Below, piece after piece: positions 41,698 to 51,227 of a DNA stretch of 64,000 nt; position 1 is the stretch's first letter, and the number at the start of each line of letters is the position of its first letter. This DNA is from Sporomusa malonica. GTDB lineage: Bacteria; Bacillota; Negativicutes; Sporomusales; Sporomusaceae. Where the stretch lies: positions 154,187 to 218,186 of the forward strand of contig NZ_FWXI01000007.1 in NCBI RefSeq assembly GCF_900176355.1, read 5' to 3'. Made by a program: the position numbers and the translations under genes. The notes below the pieces were generated by a model. The model was not told the DNA's origin. It saw nothing but the letters and a program-made list of their open reading frames with translations, and made no database searches.

Positions 41698-44364
41698 ATG
41701 CAACTACTATATTCCAGCTTTATTAGCGGCCCCAATGTATATAGCTATCGACCTGTGGTTAGGGCATTACTTGATATTGGTGTCTATGAGAATATTGCCA
41801 GTAATACTATTGCCGGTTTTGTAGCCCGCTTATTGATCTTGTTACCCGGGCTAAAGCAGCACTCATGCTCACGCGGATATCCGGGCGGTTTTGCTGAGCG
41901 CTTGCACGAAGGGACATATTTAGCGCATATTTTTGAACATGTTGCGCTTGAGCTTCAGACACTAGCCGGTAAAGACTACATGTCATCCTTTGGCAAGACA
42001 AGGGGTTCAGGGTGTAAAGGCATCTATAACGTTGTCTTCGGTTGTAAATCAGGTCCGGTTGGGCTTGCTGTCGCTCAGGGGACATATCAATTGCTTGCAG
42101 CCGTACTTGCAGGACAAGCCTTTAATGTGTCAGAACTGGTGGCTGAACTGAAAAGAGTTGGAGAAAGTGCCAAGTTGGGTCCAAGTACTGAAGCCATTTA
42201 CGCGGCGGCCCGGCGGCGCGGCATTCCTGTTTTGCGGCCTGATTATGATACTAACTTTCTTATTTTAGGCTATGGACACAGGCAAGAGCGGGTTTGGGCC
42301 ACTGTCACAGGGAGGACAAGCTCGGTTGCTGTTGATTTAGCTGGTGACAAGTATCTTACCAATAAGCTTTTACGTCAAAATGCAGTTCCTGTGCCAATAG
42401 GCTATATCGTGACAAATTTAGCTGAAGTCATAGAGGCTTTTGCTGCAATTGGCGGGCCGGTTGTTGTTAAGCCTGTTGGTGGCAACCATGGCAAAGGTGT
42501 TACTCTTAATATTTTACGTGAAAATGAACTTGAAGCGGCCTTTGTGCTTGCAGCCAAGTACGACGAGCGTGTACTTGTGGAAGAATATATTACAGGACGC
42601 CAATATCGGCTCTGTGTTGTCAATGGCAAATTAGCGGCTGGGGCGGAGCGAATACCTGCTCATGTGATTGGGGATGGCGTCCATACGATCGCTCAACTTG
42701 CAGACATTGTGAATCTGGACCCAGCACGCGGGTTTGGTCATAGCCGTGCCCTAACCCGGTTGGAACTGGATTCTGCGGCGATAACTACGCTGTCCAGACA
42801 AAACCTGACGACTCAGTCTATACCCAAGGCTGGGCAGTCTGTCTATATCCGCGATAATGCTAACCTGAGTGCTGGTGCTACGGCAGTAGATATTACTGAC
42901 TGTATCCATCCTGATACTGTGCGCTTGGTTGAGCGGGCAGTGCGGCTGATTGACCTGGATGTTGCCGGTGTAGACCTTGTCGCTGCCGATATCTCTCAGC
43001 CAATGACTGCTGGGACTGGGGCAATTATCGAAATAAATGCCGCGCCTGGACTTAGAATGCACCTGCATCCGAGTACTGGGGCAGCACATGATGTGGGCGC
43101 AGATATTGTTGAATACCTGTTTCCCGCCGGCACTGACGGGAGGATACCTATTGTAGCGGTAACCGGTACTAATGGCAAAACAACTGTGACCAGACTTATC
43201 TCCCATATCTTCCGGCAAGCCGGACATAAAACCGGCATGACAACATCTGAAGGGATTTATGTTGATCAAGAGTGTATTGTCTATGGCGACACTACCGGAC
43301 CGGTTAGCGCTGCCATGGTATTAGCCGATCCTACTGTTGAGGTTGCTGTGCTTGAAGTAGCGCGCGGCGGTATCGTCCGCGGCGGGCTTGGCTATGACTA
43401 CGCCGATGTCGGAGTCATTACCAATATTACAGAAGACCATATTGGACAAGATGGTATTGAAGACCTTGAGGATTTAGCGTATATAAAATCGCTGGTTATC
43501 GAGACCGTACGCCCTGATGGTGTTGTGCTCCTTAATGCTGACGACCAGCGGATCGTGACACTGAAATCCAGGACTAAAGCGGAAATTGTGTACTTTAGTA
43601 CACGACTTGACAACCTGGCTGTCCGCCGCCATCTGGGTGAAGGCAGAAAGGCCTGTTTTGTCAAAAACGGCATCATCTATTTGGCCAGCGGCCAATCAGA
43701 GCAGCCGATTATTCCTATAGTGGAAATACCGCTAACTCTACAAGGCTTTGCTCAGCACAATATTCAAAATGTTGTTATTGCTGCTGCCGCCTGCTGGTGT
43801 CAAGGTCTCCCGGCAACTGCCATTCGCCAAGGATTGGCCAGTTTTAGCGAAAATCACGGCCGGCTCATGTTAAAGGATGTTAGAACATTCCAGGTTTGCG
43901 TTGACTATGCTCATAATCCGGCTGGCTGCCAGGCGCTTGCAAGTACCCTCCGCCGCTTGAATCCCTGCCGGCTTATTGGCGTAATTGCCGCACCCGGCGA
44001 CCGGCGTGATGATATTATTGTGAGTCTCGGCAGGGAAGCCGGCCAGGGATTTGACGTTATTTACATCAAGGAAGATCAGGATCTACGCGGCCGCCAGCCT
44101 GGCGAGACAGCGACACTACTGATGCGTGGTGTACTGGAGGCAGGCTGCGCGCCTACGCTGATTACAACCATTCTAGATGAGCGTGAGGCGGTATCAACCG
44201 CCTTGGCTTGCGCTGAAAGCGGCGATTTGGTTGCCATATTTTATGAACAGTACGGGGTAGTTATGGATGCTATAACAGCTTTTGAAAAAACAGAAAATGC
44301 CAATCGTAGTCATAGTTCAGACTATCAAGACCTGGTAGTGGCTGGGGTGCGTGCAGAAGGATAA
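41698..44364 (+). CDS. cphA: Cyanophycin synthetase
   Basis: An 888-residue ATP-dependent ligase that polymerises aspartate and arginine into cyanophycin. The N-terminal part has the cyanophycin synthetase-specific SYRPVVRALLDIGVYEN region, an ATP-grasp domain follows (GGPVVVKPVGGNHGKGVT, EEYITGRQYRLCVVNG), and the C-terminal half is a Mur-ligase-like domain with GTNGKTTVTRLISHI and TNITEDHIGQDG. Length is normal. ATG at 41698 follows AGGGGG. The pair makes a nitrogen store, in spore formers possibly used in sporulation. Confidence 0.95.
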   Translation: MQLLYSSFISGPNVYSYRPVVRALLDIGVYENIASNTIAGFVARLLILLPGLKQHSCSRGYPGGFAERLHEGTYLAHIFEHVALELQTLAGKDYMSSFGKTRGSGCKGIYNVVFGCKSGPVGLAVAQGTYQLLAAVLAGQAFNVSELVAELKRVGESAKLGPSTEAIYAAARRRGIPVLRPDYDTNFLILGYGHRQERVWATVTGRTSSVAVDLAGDKYLTNKLLRQNAVPVPIGYIVTNLAEVIEAFAAIGGPVVVKPVGGNHGKGVTLNILRENELEAAFVLAAKYDERVLVEEYITGRQYRLCVVNGKLAAGAERIPAHVIGDGVHTIAQLADIVNLDPARGFGHSRALTRLELDSAAITTLSRQNLTTQSIPKAGQSVYIRDNANLSAGATAVDITDCIHPDTVRLVERAVRLIDLDVAGVDLVAADISQPMTAGTGAIIEINAAPGLRMHLHPSTGAAHDVGADIVEYLFPAGTDGRIPIVAVTGTNGKTTVTRLISHIFRQAGHKTGMTTSEGIYVDQECIVYGDTTGPVSAAMVLADPTVEVAVLEVARGGIVRGGLGYDYADVGVITNITEDHIGQDGIEDLEDLAYIKSLVIETVRPDGVVLLNADDQRIVTLKSRTKAEIVYFSTRLDNLAVRRHLGEGRKACFVKNGIIYLASGQSEQPIIPIVEIPLTLQGFAQHNIQNVVIAAAACWCQGLPATAIRQGLASFSENHGRLMLKDVRTFQVCVDYAHNPAGCQALASTLRRLNPCRLIGVIAAPGDRRDDIIVSLGREAGQGFDVIYIKEDQDLRGRQPGETATLLMRGVLEAGCAPTLITTILDEREAVSTALACAESGDLVAIFYEQYGVVMDAITAFEKTENANRSHSSDYQDLVVAGVRAEG

Positions 44365-44460
44365 TCGGCGAAAAAATTTATGAATGAAAATTGTCAGTTG
44401 CAGGCAAATACTTCAGCAGGTAGAATATAGTAATGTAAGATATATGTGGAGGTGTTCCGG

Positions 44461-44937
44461 ATGGAAACAAACAATTTAACTGCCGAACAGGAACTGCAAC
44501 TGGTGATTTTCCGGTTAGCTAAAGAAGAATACGGATTGCCGATTACTAAAGTTCAGGAGATAAATCGCCTTGTTCCTATCACCAAACTGCCGCAGACGCC
44601 TGCATTTATGGAAGGAATCATAAACTTGCGCGGCCGGATCATTCCCGTTGTAGACCTTAGAAAGCGCTTTCAGCTTGCGGTATCAGACTATAATGACGAT
44701 AGCCGGATTATTATTGTGGAAGTCGATGGCCAGACTGTAGGGGTTATTGTCGATGCTGTTAATGAGGTGGTGCGCATGCCAGCAGCGAATGTTGAACCGC
44801 CGCCGCCGACATTTATTCTTGATGCCAAGTATATTCAAGGTGTGGGTAAACTTGACGGCCGTTTGCTTATCTTGCTGGAGATTGATCAAATTCTGAGCTC
44901 GCAAGAGGCGATTGCTTTAAAGCAGCTCAGCGCATAA
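44461..44937 (+). CDS. cheW: CheW-like chemotaxis coupling protein
   Basis: A 158-residue CheW domain: ELQLVIFRLAKEEYGLPITKVQEIN, LPQTPAFMEGIINLRGRIIPVVDLRKRF and KYIQGVGKLDGRLLILLEID. CheW links receptors to the CheA kinase. No other chemotaxis gene is in the window, so it is isolated. GGAGGTG lies six bases before the ATG. The stop is 4 bp before ispE. Confidence 0.92.
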   Translation: METNNLTAEQELQLVIFRLAKEEYGLPITKVQEINRLVPITKLPQTPAFMEGIINLRGRIIPVVDLRKRFQLAVSDYNDDSRIIIVEVDGQTVGVIVDAVNEVVRMPAANVEPPPPTFILDAKYIQGVGKLDGRLLILLEIDQILSSQEAIALKQLSA

Positions 44938-44941
44938 GGTT

Positions 44942-45802
44942 ATGTTGACAATTAAAGCCTATGCCAAAATAAATCTTGCGCTTGATGTTCTTTATAAGCG
45001 CCCTGACGGGTACCATGAAGTAGCCATGATTATGCAGGCAATTAGTCTTAATGATACGGTAGCATTGACAAGTCAGCCTGCAACTATTAATCTTAGTGTA
45101 AATATCCCCAGTTTGGCTGCCGATACCAGCAACCTTGCTTACCGCGCTGCCGCCCTGCTTAAGGAATATACACAAACCGAGCAGGGAGTACACATTTATT
45201 TAGAGAAGCGGATTCCATTGGCTGCGGGTTTGGCTGGCGGCAGTGCTGATGCAGCTGCTGTGCTTAAAGGTCTCAATCAACTGTGGGAGCTTAATCTTAG
45301 TTTGGACGAGCTAAGCAAGCTGGCAGCCAGGCTTGGGTCAGATGTTCCGTTTTGCTTATATAACGGTACGATGTTAGCCACTGGGCGGGGCGAGGTATTA
45401 GAGCCGCTGCCGCCGATGCCGCATTGCTATGTGGTATTGGCTAAACCAGCTATTGAGGTACCGACAGCCTGGGTATACGGGCAGTTTAGAGCAAGTGAGG
45501 TCTGCGTCCGTCCTGATATTACTGCAATGCGTGAGGCCCTTGTAAGCAGTAGTCTTGCTGGTGTTGCCAGGCATCTGGCAAACGCCCTGGAGAGTGTCAC
45601 AATCCCGGCGCATCCGGAAATTTTAAAGATTAAGGAAGATATGCTGGCGTATGGGGCTATGGCGGCGCTCATGTCAGGCAGTGGCCCAACAGTATTTGGT
45701 CTTTCAGAGTGCCTGGAGCAGGCTGAGCAGATTGCCGGCCAGCTAAGGTCTCAGGGGGTACCAGAAGTATTTATAGCAGAAACAGTATCAAAGGTGGAGT
45801 GA
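44942..45802 (+). CDS. ispE: 4-diphosphocytidyl-2-C-methyl-D-erythritol kinase
   Basis: A 286-residue GHMP kinase of the MEP isoprenoid pathway. KAYAKINLALDVLYKRPDGYHEV at the start and the ATP motif PLAAGLAGGSADAAAVL are diagnostic, with the C-terminal MSGSGPTVFGL. The gene lies between cheW and a GntR regulator, close to the conserved ispE-purR neighbourhood of spore formers. Confidence 0.95.
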   Translation: MLTIKAYAKINLALDVLYKRPDGYHEVAMIMQAISLNDTVALTSQPATINLSVNIPSLAADTSNLAYRAAALLKEYTQTEQGVHIYLEKRIPLAAGLAGGSADAAAVLKGLNQLWELNLSLDELSKLAARLGSDVPFCLYNGTMLATGRGEVLEPLPPMPHCYVVLAKPAIEVPTAWVYGQFRASEVCVRPDITAMREALVSSSLAGVARHLANALESVTIPAHPEILKIKEDMLAYGAMAALMSGSGPTVFGLSECLEQAEQIAGQLRSQGVPEVFIAETVSKVE

Positions 45803-45804
45803 TT

Positions 45805-46488
45805 GTGGAGAGGCGATTAGTACCTATCAAATTAGACAGCTACAAACCACTAAGGGAAGTAGTAGCTGAAACACTAAGAGAAGCTATAGTAAATGGTATT
45901 TTAAAACCTGGTGAGCGACTCATGGAAATCCAACTGGCTGAAGAGCTGGGTGTCAGCCGGACGCCGGTTCGGGAGGCTATCCGGAAGCTTGAACTGGAAG
46001 GGTTTGTTGTCATGATTCCCCGTCGAGGAACCTATGTGGCCGATTTGTCAATAAAGGACATCAATGAGGTATTTGAAATCAGGACTGCGCTTGATGTATT
46101 GGCTGCCGGGCTTGCTGTTGAGCGCATTACCGAAGACGAGCTAGAGCAGCTTGAACGCTTGCTTGTGGAAATTGGTGAGTTAATTGAACAAGATGATGCC
46201 GATAGGCTGGTGGAATCTGACAGCCAATTCCATGATATCTTATATAGAGCCAGCCGTAATGACCGTTTGGTGGGCATTATCAATAATCTCCGAGAGCAAT
46301 TTACCCGTTTTCGGTCAATCTCGATCCAATACCCCGGCCGTATGCAAAAATCAGTGGAAGAACACCGGCGACTGGTTGAAGCTATTGCCAGCCGCGATAC
46401 TGATTTAGCTCAGCAACTTGCCCGTGAGCATATGGAGAACTCTGAGCAGACACTACTGCAGGATTTGAACGAGCGCCGTCAGGCTTAA
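45805..46488 (+). CDS. GntR-family regulator with FCD domain
   Basis: A 227-residue repressor type. The winged helix spans about 15-75 with AIVNGILKPGERLMEIQLAEELGVSRTPVREAIRKLELEGFV (quoted in parts here), and the C-terminal FadR-like FCD ligand domain has EIRTALDVLAAGLAVE and DSQFHDILYRAS. The GTG at 45805 with AAGGTGG seven bases upstream is preferred to 45799. Ligand unknown; it may control the next gene, 21 bp downstream. Confidence 0.88.
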   Translation: MERRLVPIKLDSYKPLREVVAETLREAIVNGILKPGERLMEIQLAEELGVSRTPVREAIRKLELEGFVVMIPRRGTYVADLSIKDINEVFEIRTALDVLAAGLAVERITEDELEQLERLLVEIGELIEQDDADRLVESDSQFHDILYRASRNDRLVGIINNLREQFTRFRSISIQYPGRMQKSVEEHRRLVEAIASRDTDLAQQLAREHMENSEQTLLQDLNERRQA

Positions 46489-46509
46489 AATCTCAAAGGA
46501 GTGTACATA

Positions 46510-47259
46510 ATGGTTGATGCCATAATCCTAGCTGGTGGGGAAAATAGTAAGAATCTAAATCGTTATACGTCTCAGCCCTATGAGGCCATGATTGATATTG
46601 CTGGTAAGCCAATGGTTGAATTTGTGGCTGAGGCACTTGCTTCCAGTTCACTCATATCCCGCATTTTTATAGCCGGTCCGGCTCTTGAGCTGGCCAAATG
46701 TAATTTCCCGGAGAAGGCAGTCATCGTGGCTGGCGGGCAGACGATTATGGAGACCATTAGCTTAGGTGTAAAGGCATTAGGGCATGAGAATCTGACATTA
46801 GTTGTAACAGCCGATATACCGCTTTTGACGCCAGGGGCTGTTGAGGATTTTCTGACTCAGTGTGCCAGCGTGCATGCTGATTTATATTATCCTATTGTCA
46901 CCCGGGGCGATCATGAACGTCGGTTTCCTGGAAATAAACGGACTTATGTGCGCTTGAAAGAGGGGATTTTTACCGGCGGCAATATTTTTCTGGTAAATCC
47001 TAAAATTGTACCCCACTGCATGCAGGTAGCTGAGCGTATTATTGCCAATCGTAAGAATCCTTTTAAATTATGCTGCCTGTTAGGCTGGACCTTTGTTGTA
47101 CAGTTCATTTTCGGCACGCTTAAATTAAATCAAGTAGAAAAAAGGGTAGGGGATATTTTAGGTATTAAGGGTGCCGTTATCCGGTCACAGTATGCCGAGC
47201 TTGGCATTGATGTGGACAAACCAAGTGATTTGGAATTAGTACGAAGCTGTTTTACATAA
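46510..47259 (+). CDS. MobA-like nucleotidyltransferase
   Basis: A 249-residue NTP_transf_3 protein. The start VDAIILAGGENSKNLNRYTSQPYEAMIDIAGKPMVE (in parts), the Asp context VVTADIPLLTPG and the C-terminal GIDVDKPSDLELV place it in the MobA/GlmU-N superfamily. The pyrophosphorylase loop is modified relative to GlmU. Such genes sit next to ispE/purR in several Negativicutes and Clostridia, but the substrate is unknown. AAAGGAG precedes the ATG. Confidence 0.75.
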   Translation: MVDAIILAGGENSKNLNRYTSQPYEAMIDIAGKPMVEFVAEALASSSLISRIFIAGPALELAKCNFPEKAVIVAGGQTIMETISLGVKALGHENLTLVVTADIPLLTPGAVEDFLTQCASVHADLYYPIVTRGDHERRFPGNKRTYVRLKEGIFTGGNIFLVNPKIVPHCMQVAERIIANRKNPFKLCCLLGWTFVVQFIFGTLKLNQVEKRVGDILGIKGAVIRSQYAELGIDVDKPSDLELVRSCFT

Positions 47260-47271
47260 GGCTGCTGACAG

Positions 47272-47297
47272 AACGCGGATAAACCGCGTTTTTTCTT
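47272..47297 (+). terminator. Terminator after the nucleotidyltransferase
   Basis: AACGCGG pairs with CCGCGTT, followed by TTTTCTTTT. Confidence 0.8.
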
Positions 47298-47300
47298 TTA

Positions 47301-47381
47301 TCCTGTTGGAAAGTAAACTTTCCTCCTGGATGAGGTCGACTAAACTTCAGATGGGGCACAACCCCACCTGAAGCTAAGTCT
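47301..47381 (+). repeat. Modular hairpin repeat, copy E
   Basis: The first 40 bases (TCCTGTTGGAAAGTAAACTT...) are a diverged version of the start of the 89-bp repeat. The rest, from GGATGAGGTCGACTAA through a hairpin with CTTCAG/CTGAAG ends, matches 62508-62563. So the copy joins modules from two repeat types. Confidence 0.75.
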
Positions 47382-47497
47382 CGCTTCACAATTATTTTTG
47401 GACTGAGCAGGAATTGTGGCATCTGTAGAGAATGTGAATAAAAAAATAGTTTTAGGAGAAAATATTCGGTATTTCCCTGATTGTGGAGGAAGTAAGC

Positions 47498-48316
47498 ATG
47501 GATAAAGTACGGAAAATGGAACGGGTAGCTGCTTTGACGAAGCTTATGTCAGACAGGCCCCGCCATTTGTTTTCGCTCAGTCATTTCAGCGAGCTTTTTG
47601 GCGCTGCCAAATCGACCATATGTGAAGATATTACTACAATAAAAGAAACCATGGGACATTTCGGGCTGGGGACCATTGAGACTGTGGCTGGAGCGGCCGG
47701 CGGTATCCGGTTTATTCCCACTGTGTCAGCTAAGGAGACAGACCGGCTGCTCAATGAGCTGGCTCGGCGGCTGGCTGAGCCAGACCGCATTATTCCTGGC
47801 GGTTTTTTATATATGTCAGACTTGCTGTTTACCCCCCATTTGATGGTCAAAGTGGGCGAGATATTTATGGAGCGGTTGGCCCATTTATCACCTGATTATA
47901 TCTTAACAGTTGAGACCAAAGGCATTCCATTGGCATTTATGACAGCTCGCGCCTTTGATCTGCCGCTGATTACTGTGCGGCGCGGCAGTAAGGTAACCGA
48001 GGGTTCGGCAGTAAGCATTAATTATGTTACAGGTTCATTTAAACGCATTCAAACCATGTCGCTGCCCAAACGGGCATTGCCGGCTGGCGCTAAAGTACTC
48101 ATTATTGATGATTTCATGAAAGCCGGTGGAACAGCGCGCGGTATGGTTGATCTGGCGCAGGAAGTAGGCGCAAAGGTGTGTGGTATTGGCGTACTTGTAG
48201 CAACAGCTGAACCTGAGCCTAAATTAGTAGAAGACTATCTAGCGCTGCTTATTTTACATGATGTACATGAACATACTAAAGTAACAGATATCAGGCCGGT
48301 ACTAACATCCGGTTGA
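47498..48316 (+). CDS. purR: Purine operon repressor PurR (Bacillus type)
   Basis: A 272-residue repressor with an N-terminal winged helix (RVAALTKLMSDRPRHLFSLS, FGAAKSTICEDI) and a C-terminal phosphoribosyltransferase-fold domain that senses PRPP through IIDDFMKAGGTARGM. It represses purine genes unless PRPP is high. GGAGG precedes the ATG. Its stop overlaps the end of the inverted-repeat element that follows. Confidence 0.93.
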   Translation: MDKVRKMERVAALTKLMSDRPRHLFSLSHFSELFGAAKSTICEDITTIKETMGHFGLGTIETVAGAAGGIRFIPTVSAKETDRLLNELARRLAEPDRIIPGGFLYMSDLLFTPHLMVKVGEIFMERLAHLSPDYILTVETKGIPLAFMTARAFDLPLITVRRGSKVTEGSAVSINYVTGSFKRIQTMSLPKRALPAGAKVLIIDDFMKAGGTARGMVDLAQEVGAKVCGIGVLVATAEPEPKLVEDYLALLILHDVHEHTKVTDIRPVLTSG

Positions 48317-48437
48317 TGCTGCCGCAAAAGTCCACCTGCGTTGTTGTTCCTGTGGTTACTTGCTTGCGTACGTTCTGTGTACGCGGCGCTGCGCAATCCT
48401 CGTCGCGCCTAGCATCTGGAGCTTTTTCGGCAGCATC
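48315..48437. repeat. Inverted-repeat-bounded element between purR and ilvA
   Basis: The 5' end GATGCTGCCGCAAAAGTCCA pairs with the 3' end TGGAGCTTTTTCGGCAGCAT with few mismatches, bounding about 123 bp. Inside is a further GCGTAC/GTACGC hairpin. The arrangement resembles a MITE or a large structured RNA. It is non-coding; the ilvA frame happens to be open through it. Confidence 0.65.
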
Positions 48438-48459
48438 TATTAAAAGGAGGAAGACAACG

Positions 48460-49683
48460 GTGTCTGACACTACTACTGCCACGGTAACGCTGGCTGACAT
48501 TGAGAAAGCCCGGGAGGCCTTAGACGGCGTTATTCATCATACCACTCTTGATAAAAGTAATACGTTCAGTACGTTGACAGGCAGTGAGATTTATTTAAAA
48601 CTAGAGAATTTGCAGAAAACCGGGTCTTTTAAGATTCGGGGGGCATACAATAAAATAAACAGTTTAACCCCGGCAGAAAAGGCGCACGGGGTTATTGCTG
48701 CGTCGGCGGGGAACCATGCCCAAGGGGTAGCTTACGGTGCCAGTCAGGCAGGAATTAAAGCTACGATTGTCATGCCGGAGATTGCTCCTTTAGCCAAAAT
48801 TACGGCTACCCGGGGGTACGGGGCAGAGGTCGTGCTGGCAGGGGGCGTCTATGATGAAGCTTACAGTAGGGCGAGAGAACTTCAGGCTGAAACCGGCCAG
48901 ACGTTCATTCATGCTTTTAATGATCCTGCAGTTATTGCTGGTCAAGGCACAATCGGCCTTGAAATATTACAGGACTTAGAAGATGTTGACGCCATAATCG
49001 CGCCTATCGGCGGCGGCGGTATGATTGCCGGTATTGCTGTAGCTGTTAAAGAATTAGCGCCTCACATCAAGGTGTATGGCGTGCAGGCCCAAGGTGCACC
49101 TGCTATGTATATGTCCAAGAAGGCGCATGCCATTAAGACAACCAGAGATGCTGAAACCTTTGCTGATGGGATTGCTGTTAAAATACCGGGTGATGTGACC
49201 TTTGCCCTGATTGATAAATATGTAGACGATATTTTTGTCATTGATGATGAAGCCATTGCCAGTACCATACTCATGCTGTTAGAACGAGCTAAGCTGATGG
49301 TCGAAGGGGCTGGCGCAACAAGTCTTGCGGCAGTGTTACATGGCAAAATTCCGGCCAAAGGTAAAATCGTCAGTGTAATATCTGGCGGCAATGTTGATGT
49401 TAATTTTATCTCCCGTATTATCGAACGAGGTCTGGTGAAAGCCGGTCGGCGTGTGAGGCTGCAGACTGTTGTAGTCGACAGGCCGGGCAGTCTGCAACGG
49501 CTTTTAGCTATTATTGCCAAGCTGCAGGCTAATGTTCTCTATGTCTCCCACGACAGAGTCGAGCGGCATGTGCCGCTAGGCCAGGCTGTTGTCGAAATTG
49601 GTTTGGAAACCAGAGATGTTCTTCATACCGAGCATATCATGGCCTCACTTCGCCACGAAGGGTATAAAGTGGAGATTATCTAG
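48460..49683 (+). CDS. ilvA: Threonine ammonia-lyase (catabolic or biosynthetic threonine dehydratase)
   Basis: A 407-residue PLP enzyme converting threonine to 2-oxobutyrate. The cofactor lysine is K58 in GSFKIRGAYNKI, with SAGNHAQGVAYGAS and GGGGMIAGIAVAVKEL further on. A C-terminal ACT domain of about 80 residues (RLQTVVVDRPGSLQRLL) would bind a regulator. The GTG at 48460 follows AAAGGAGG by nine bases; the longer upstream frame runs through the inverted-repeat element and is rejected. Confidence 0.92.
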   Translation: MSDTTTATVTLADIEKAREALDGVIHHTTLDKSNTFSTLTGSEIYLKLENLQKTGSFKIRGAYNKINSLTPAEKAHGVIAASAGNHAQGVAYGASQAGIKATIVMPEIAPLAKITATRGYGAEVVLAGGVYDEAYSRARELQAETGQTFIHAFNDPAVIAGQGTIGLEILQDLEDVDAIIAPIGGGGMIAGIAVAVKELAPHIKVYGVQAQGAPAMYMSKKAHAIKTTRDAETFADGIAVKIPGDVTFALIDKYVDDIFVIDDEAIASTILMLLERAKLMVEGAGATSLAAVLHGKIPAKGKIVSVISGGNVDVNFISRIIERGLVKAGRRVRLQTVVVDRPGSLQRLLAIIAKLQANVLYVSHDRVERHVPLGQAVVEIGLETRDVLHTEHIMASLRHEGYKVEII

Positions 49684-49780
49684 GTGCAGCTTAGAGGAAT
49701 TTGCATATTTGTGTCGAAGGGGTTAATTCACCCGATTGACCGAGACTGAGTTTATCCTAACTGAGTCAGGCCTTGGTATG

Positions 49781-49812
49781 CCTAACCAGTCTTAAGAATC
49801 TTAAGACTTAGG
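49781..49812. promoter_or_regulatory. Inverted repeat upstream of glmU
   Basis: AGTCTTAA and TTAAGACT flank five bases, with outer CCTA/TAGG arms. There is no T-run, so it is a possible operator or mRNA leader structure, 43 bases before the glmU start. A CTGAGTTTAT...CTGAGTCAGG stretch precedes it. Confidence 0.4.
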
Positions 49813-49854
49813 AATGAGTTCTTCTTAACAGCAGTCGGGAATGGAGGTATATAG

Positions 49855-51222
49855 ATGTCAAATTTGATGGCCATCATCCTTGCGGCTGGTAAAGGCACGC
49901 GGATGAAGTCGGCCTTGCCCAAGGTTCTGCATCAGGTAGGTGGTAAACCTATGGTTCAGCAGGTGCTTGATGCAGCCAAGTTCGCCGGAGCGGACAAGAA
50001 TGTAGTTATCATTGGTTTCGGCGCTCAGGCTGTAGCTGATGCATTGGCTGGTCAAGCTGAATTTGCTGTTCAGACAGAGCAGCTAGGAACCGGGCATGCG
50101 GTTATGCAGGCCAGGAAAGAACTAGCTGACTTTGACGGCACTGTTATGGTACTGTGCGGTGATACGCCGCTTCTGACCGGAGAATTGTTAAGAACGCTCT
50201 ACACAGAGCATGCTAATGCTCAAGCAGCAGCTACTGTGCTTACCGCAATCATGCCTGACCCTGCAGGGTATGGGCGGGTTATCCGCAATCCAGCAGGACA
50301 GGTTGTAAAAATTGTCGAACACAAAGATGCCAGCCTGGTAGAATTGGCAGTAAGTGAGATCAATACCGGCATCTATTGCTTTGAAGCCAAAGAGCTTTTG
50401 CAGGCACTTGATGGTTTGACCTGCAATAACGCTCAGGGCGAGTACTATCTGACAGATGTCGTGGCAATTTTAAACAGTCAAGGTCAAAAAGTATGGGCAG
50501 TAAAGGCTCCTGATTACCATGAAACGTTGGGGATAAACTCCCGGGTGCAGCTGGCTGAAGCCGAGCAGCTAATCAGGCGGCGCAAGCTGGACTTACTGAT
50601 GGAAAGTGGCGTTACCATCATGGACCCGAATAGTACTTTTATTGATAGCCAGGTTGAAATTGGCCCTGATACCATTATTTATCCCTTTACCTGGATCGAA
50701 GGAAACACCAAAATCGGCACTAACGTGGCAATTGGCCCCAACAGTCGCATCACAAATACTGTAATCGGTGACAATGTAACCATCCATTTTACATATGCCC
50801 ATGACTGTACAATTGGCGATCAAGTGACTGTCGGACCGTATGTTCATCTACGGCCGCAAACTGAACTCAAAAACGGAGTCAAGATCGGAAACTTTGTCGA
50901 AGTAAAAAATACAGTTGTTGGTGAAAAGAGTAAGATACCGCACCTGAGCTATATCGGCGACACCGATATGGGTGCTGGTGTCAATATCGGTTCAGGCACT
51001 ATTACGGTTAATTATGACGGTAAAAACAAAAACCGTACTACAATAGAAGATCAAGCCTTTATCGGCTGTAATACCAATCTGGTAGCACCGGTTACTGTTG
51101 GCCATGGTTCCTATGTGGCTGCAGGCTCAACCATTACCAAAAACGTTCCCCCCGGTTCTTTAGGGGTAGCACGCGCCCGTCAAAATAATATTGAGGGCTG
51201 GGCGGAAAAACAGCGGAGGTAA
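49855..51222 (+). CDS. glmU: Bifunctional N-acetylglucosamine-1-phosphate uridyltransferase / glucosamine-1-phosphate acetyltransferase
   Basis: This 455-residue enzyme makes UDP-GlcNAc. The N-terminal uridyltransferase has [26 protein letters not shown] (in parts), CGDTPLL and EINTGIYCF. The C-terminal left-handed beta helix has repeated hexapeptides and the [21 protein letters not shown] acetyltransferase region. Length is standard. It is 5 bp from prs, the conserved glmU-prs pair; spoVG, which often precedes it, is absent. Confidence 0.96.
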   Translation: MSNLMAIILAAGKGTRMKSALPKVLHQVGGKPMVQQVLDAAKFAGADKNVVIIGFGAQAVADALAGQAEFAVQTEQLGTGHAVMQARKELADFDGTVMVLCGDTPLLTGELLRTLYTEHANAQAAATVLTAIMPDPAGYGRVIRNPAGQVVKIVEHKDASLVELAVSEINTGIYCFEAKELLQALDGLTCNNAQGEYYLTDVVAILNSQGQKVWAVKAPDYHETLGINSRVQLAEAEQLIRRRKLDLLMESGVTIMDPNSTFIDSQVEIGPDTIIYPFTWIEGNTKIGTNVAIGPNSRITNTVIGDNVTIHFTYAHDCTIGDQVTVGPYVHLRPQTELKNGVKIGNFVEVKNTVVGEKSKIPHLSYIGDTDMGAGVNIGSGTITVNYDGKNKNRTTIEDQAFIGCNTNLVAPVTVGHGSYVAAGSTITKNVPPGSLGVARARQNNIEGWAEKQRR

Positions 51223-51227
51223 GAAAA

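Noticed and set aside
48313..48459. N-terminal extension of the threonine dehydratase
   Set aside because: This in-frame stretch is the inverted-repeat element; a GTG with a strong ribosome site at 48460 matches the family start.
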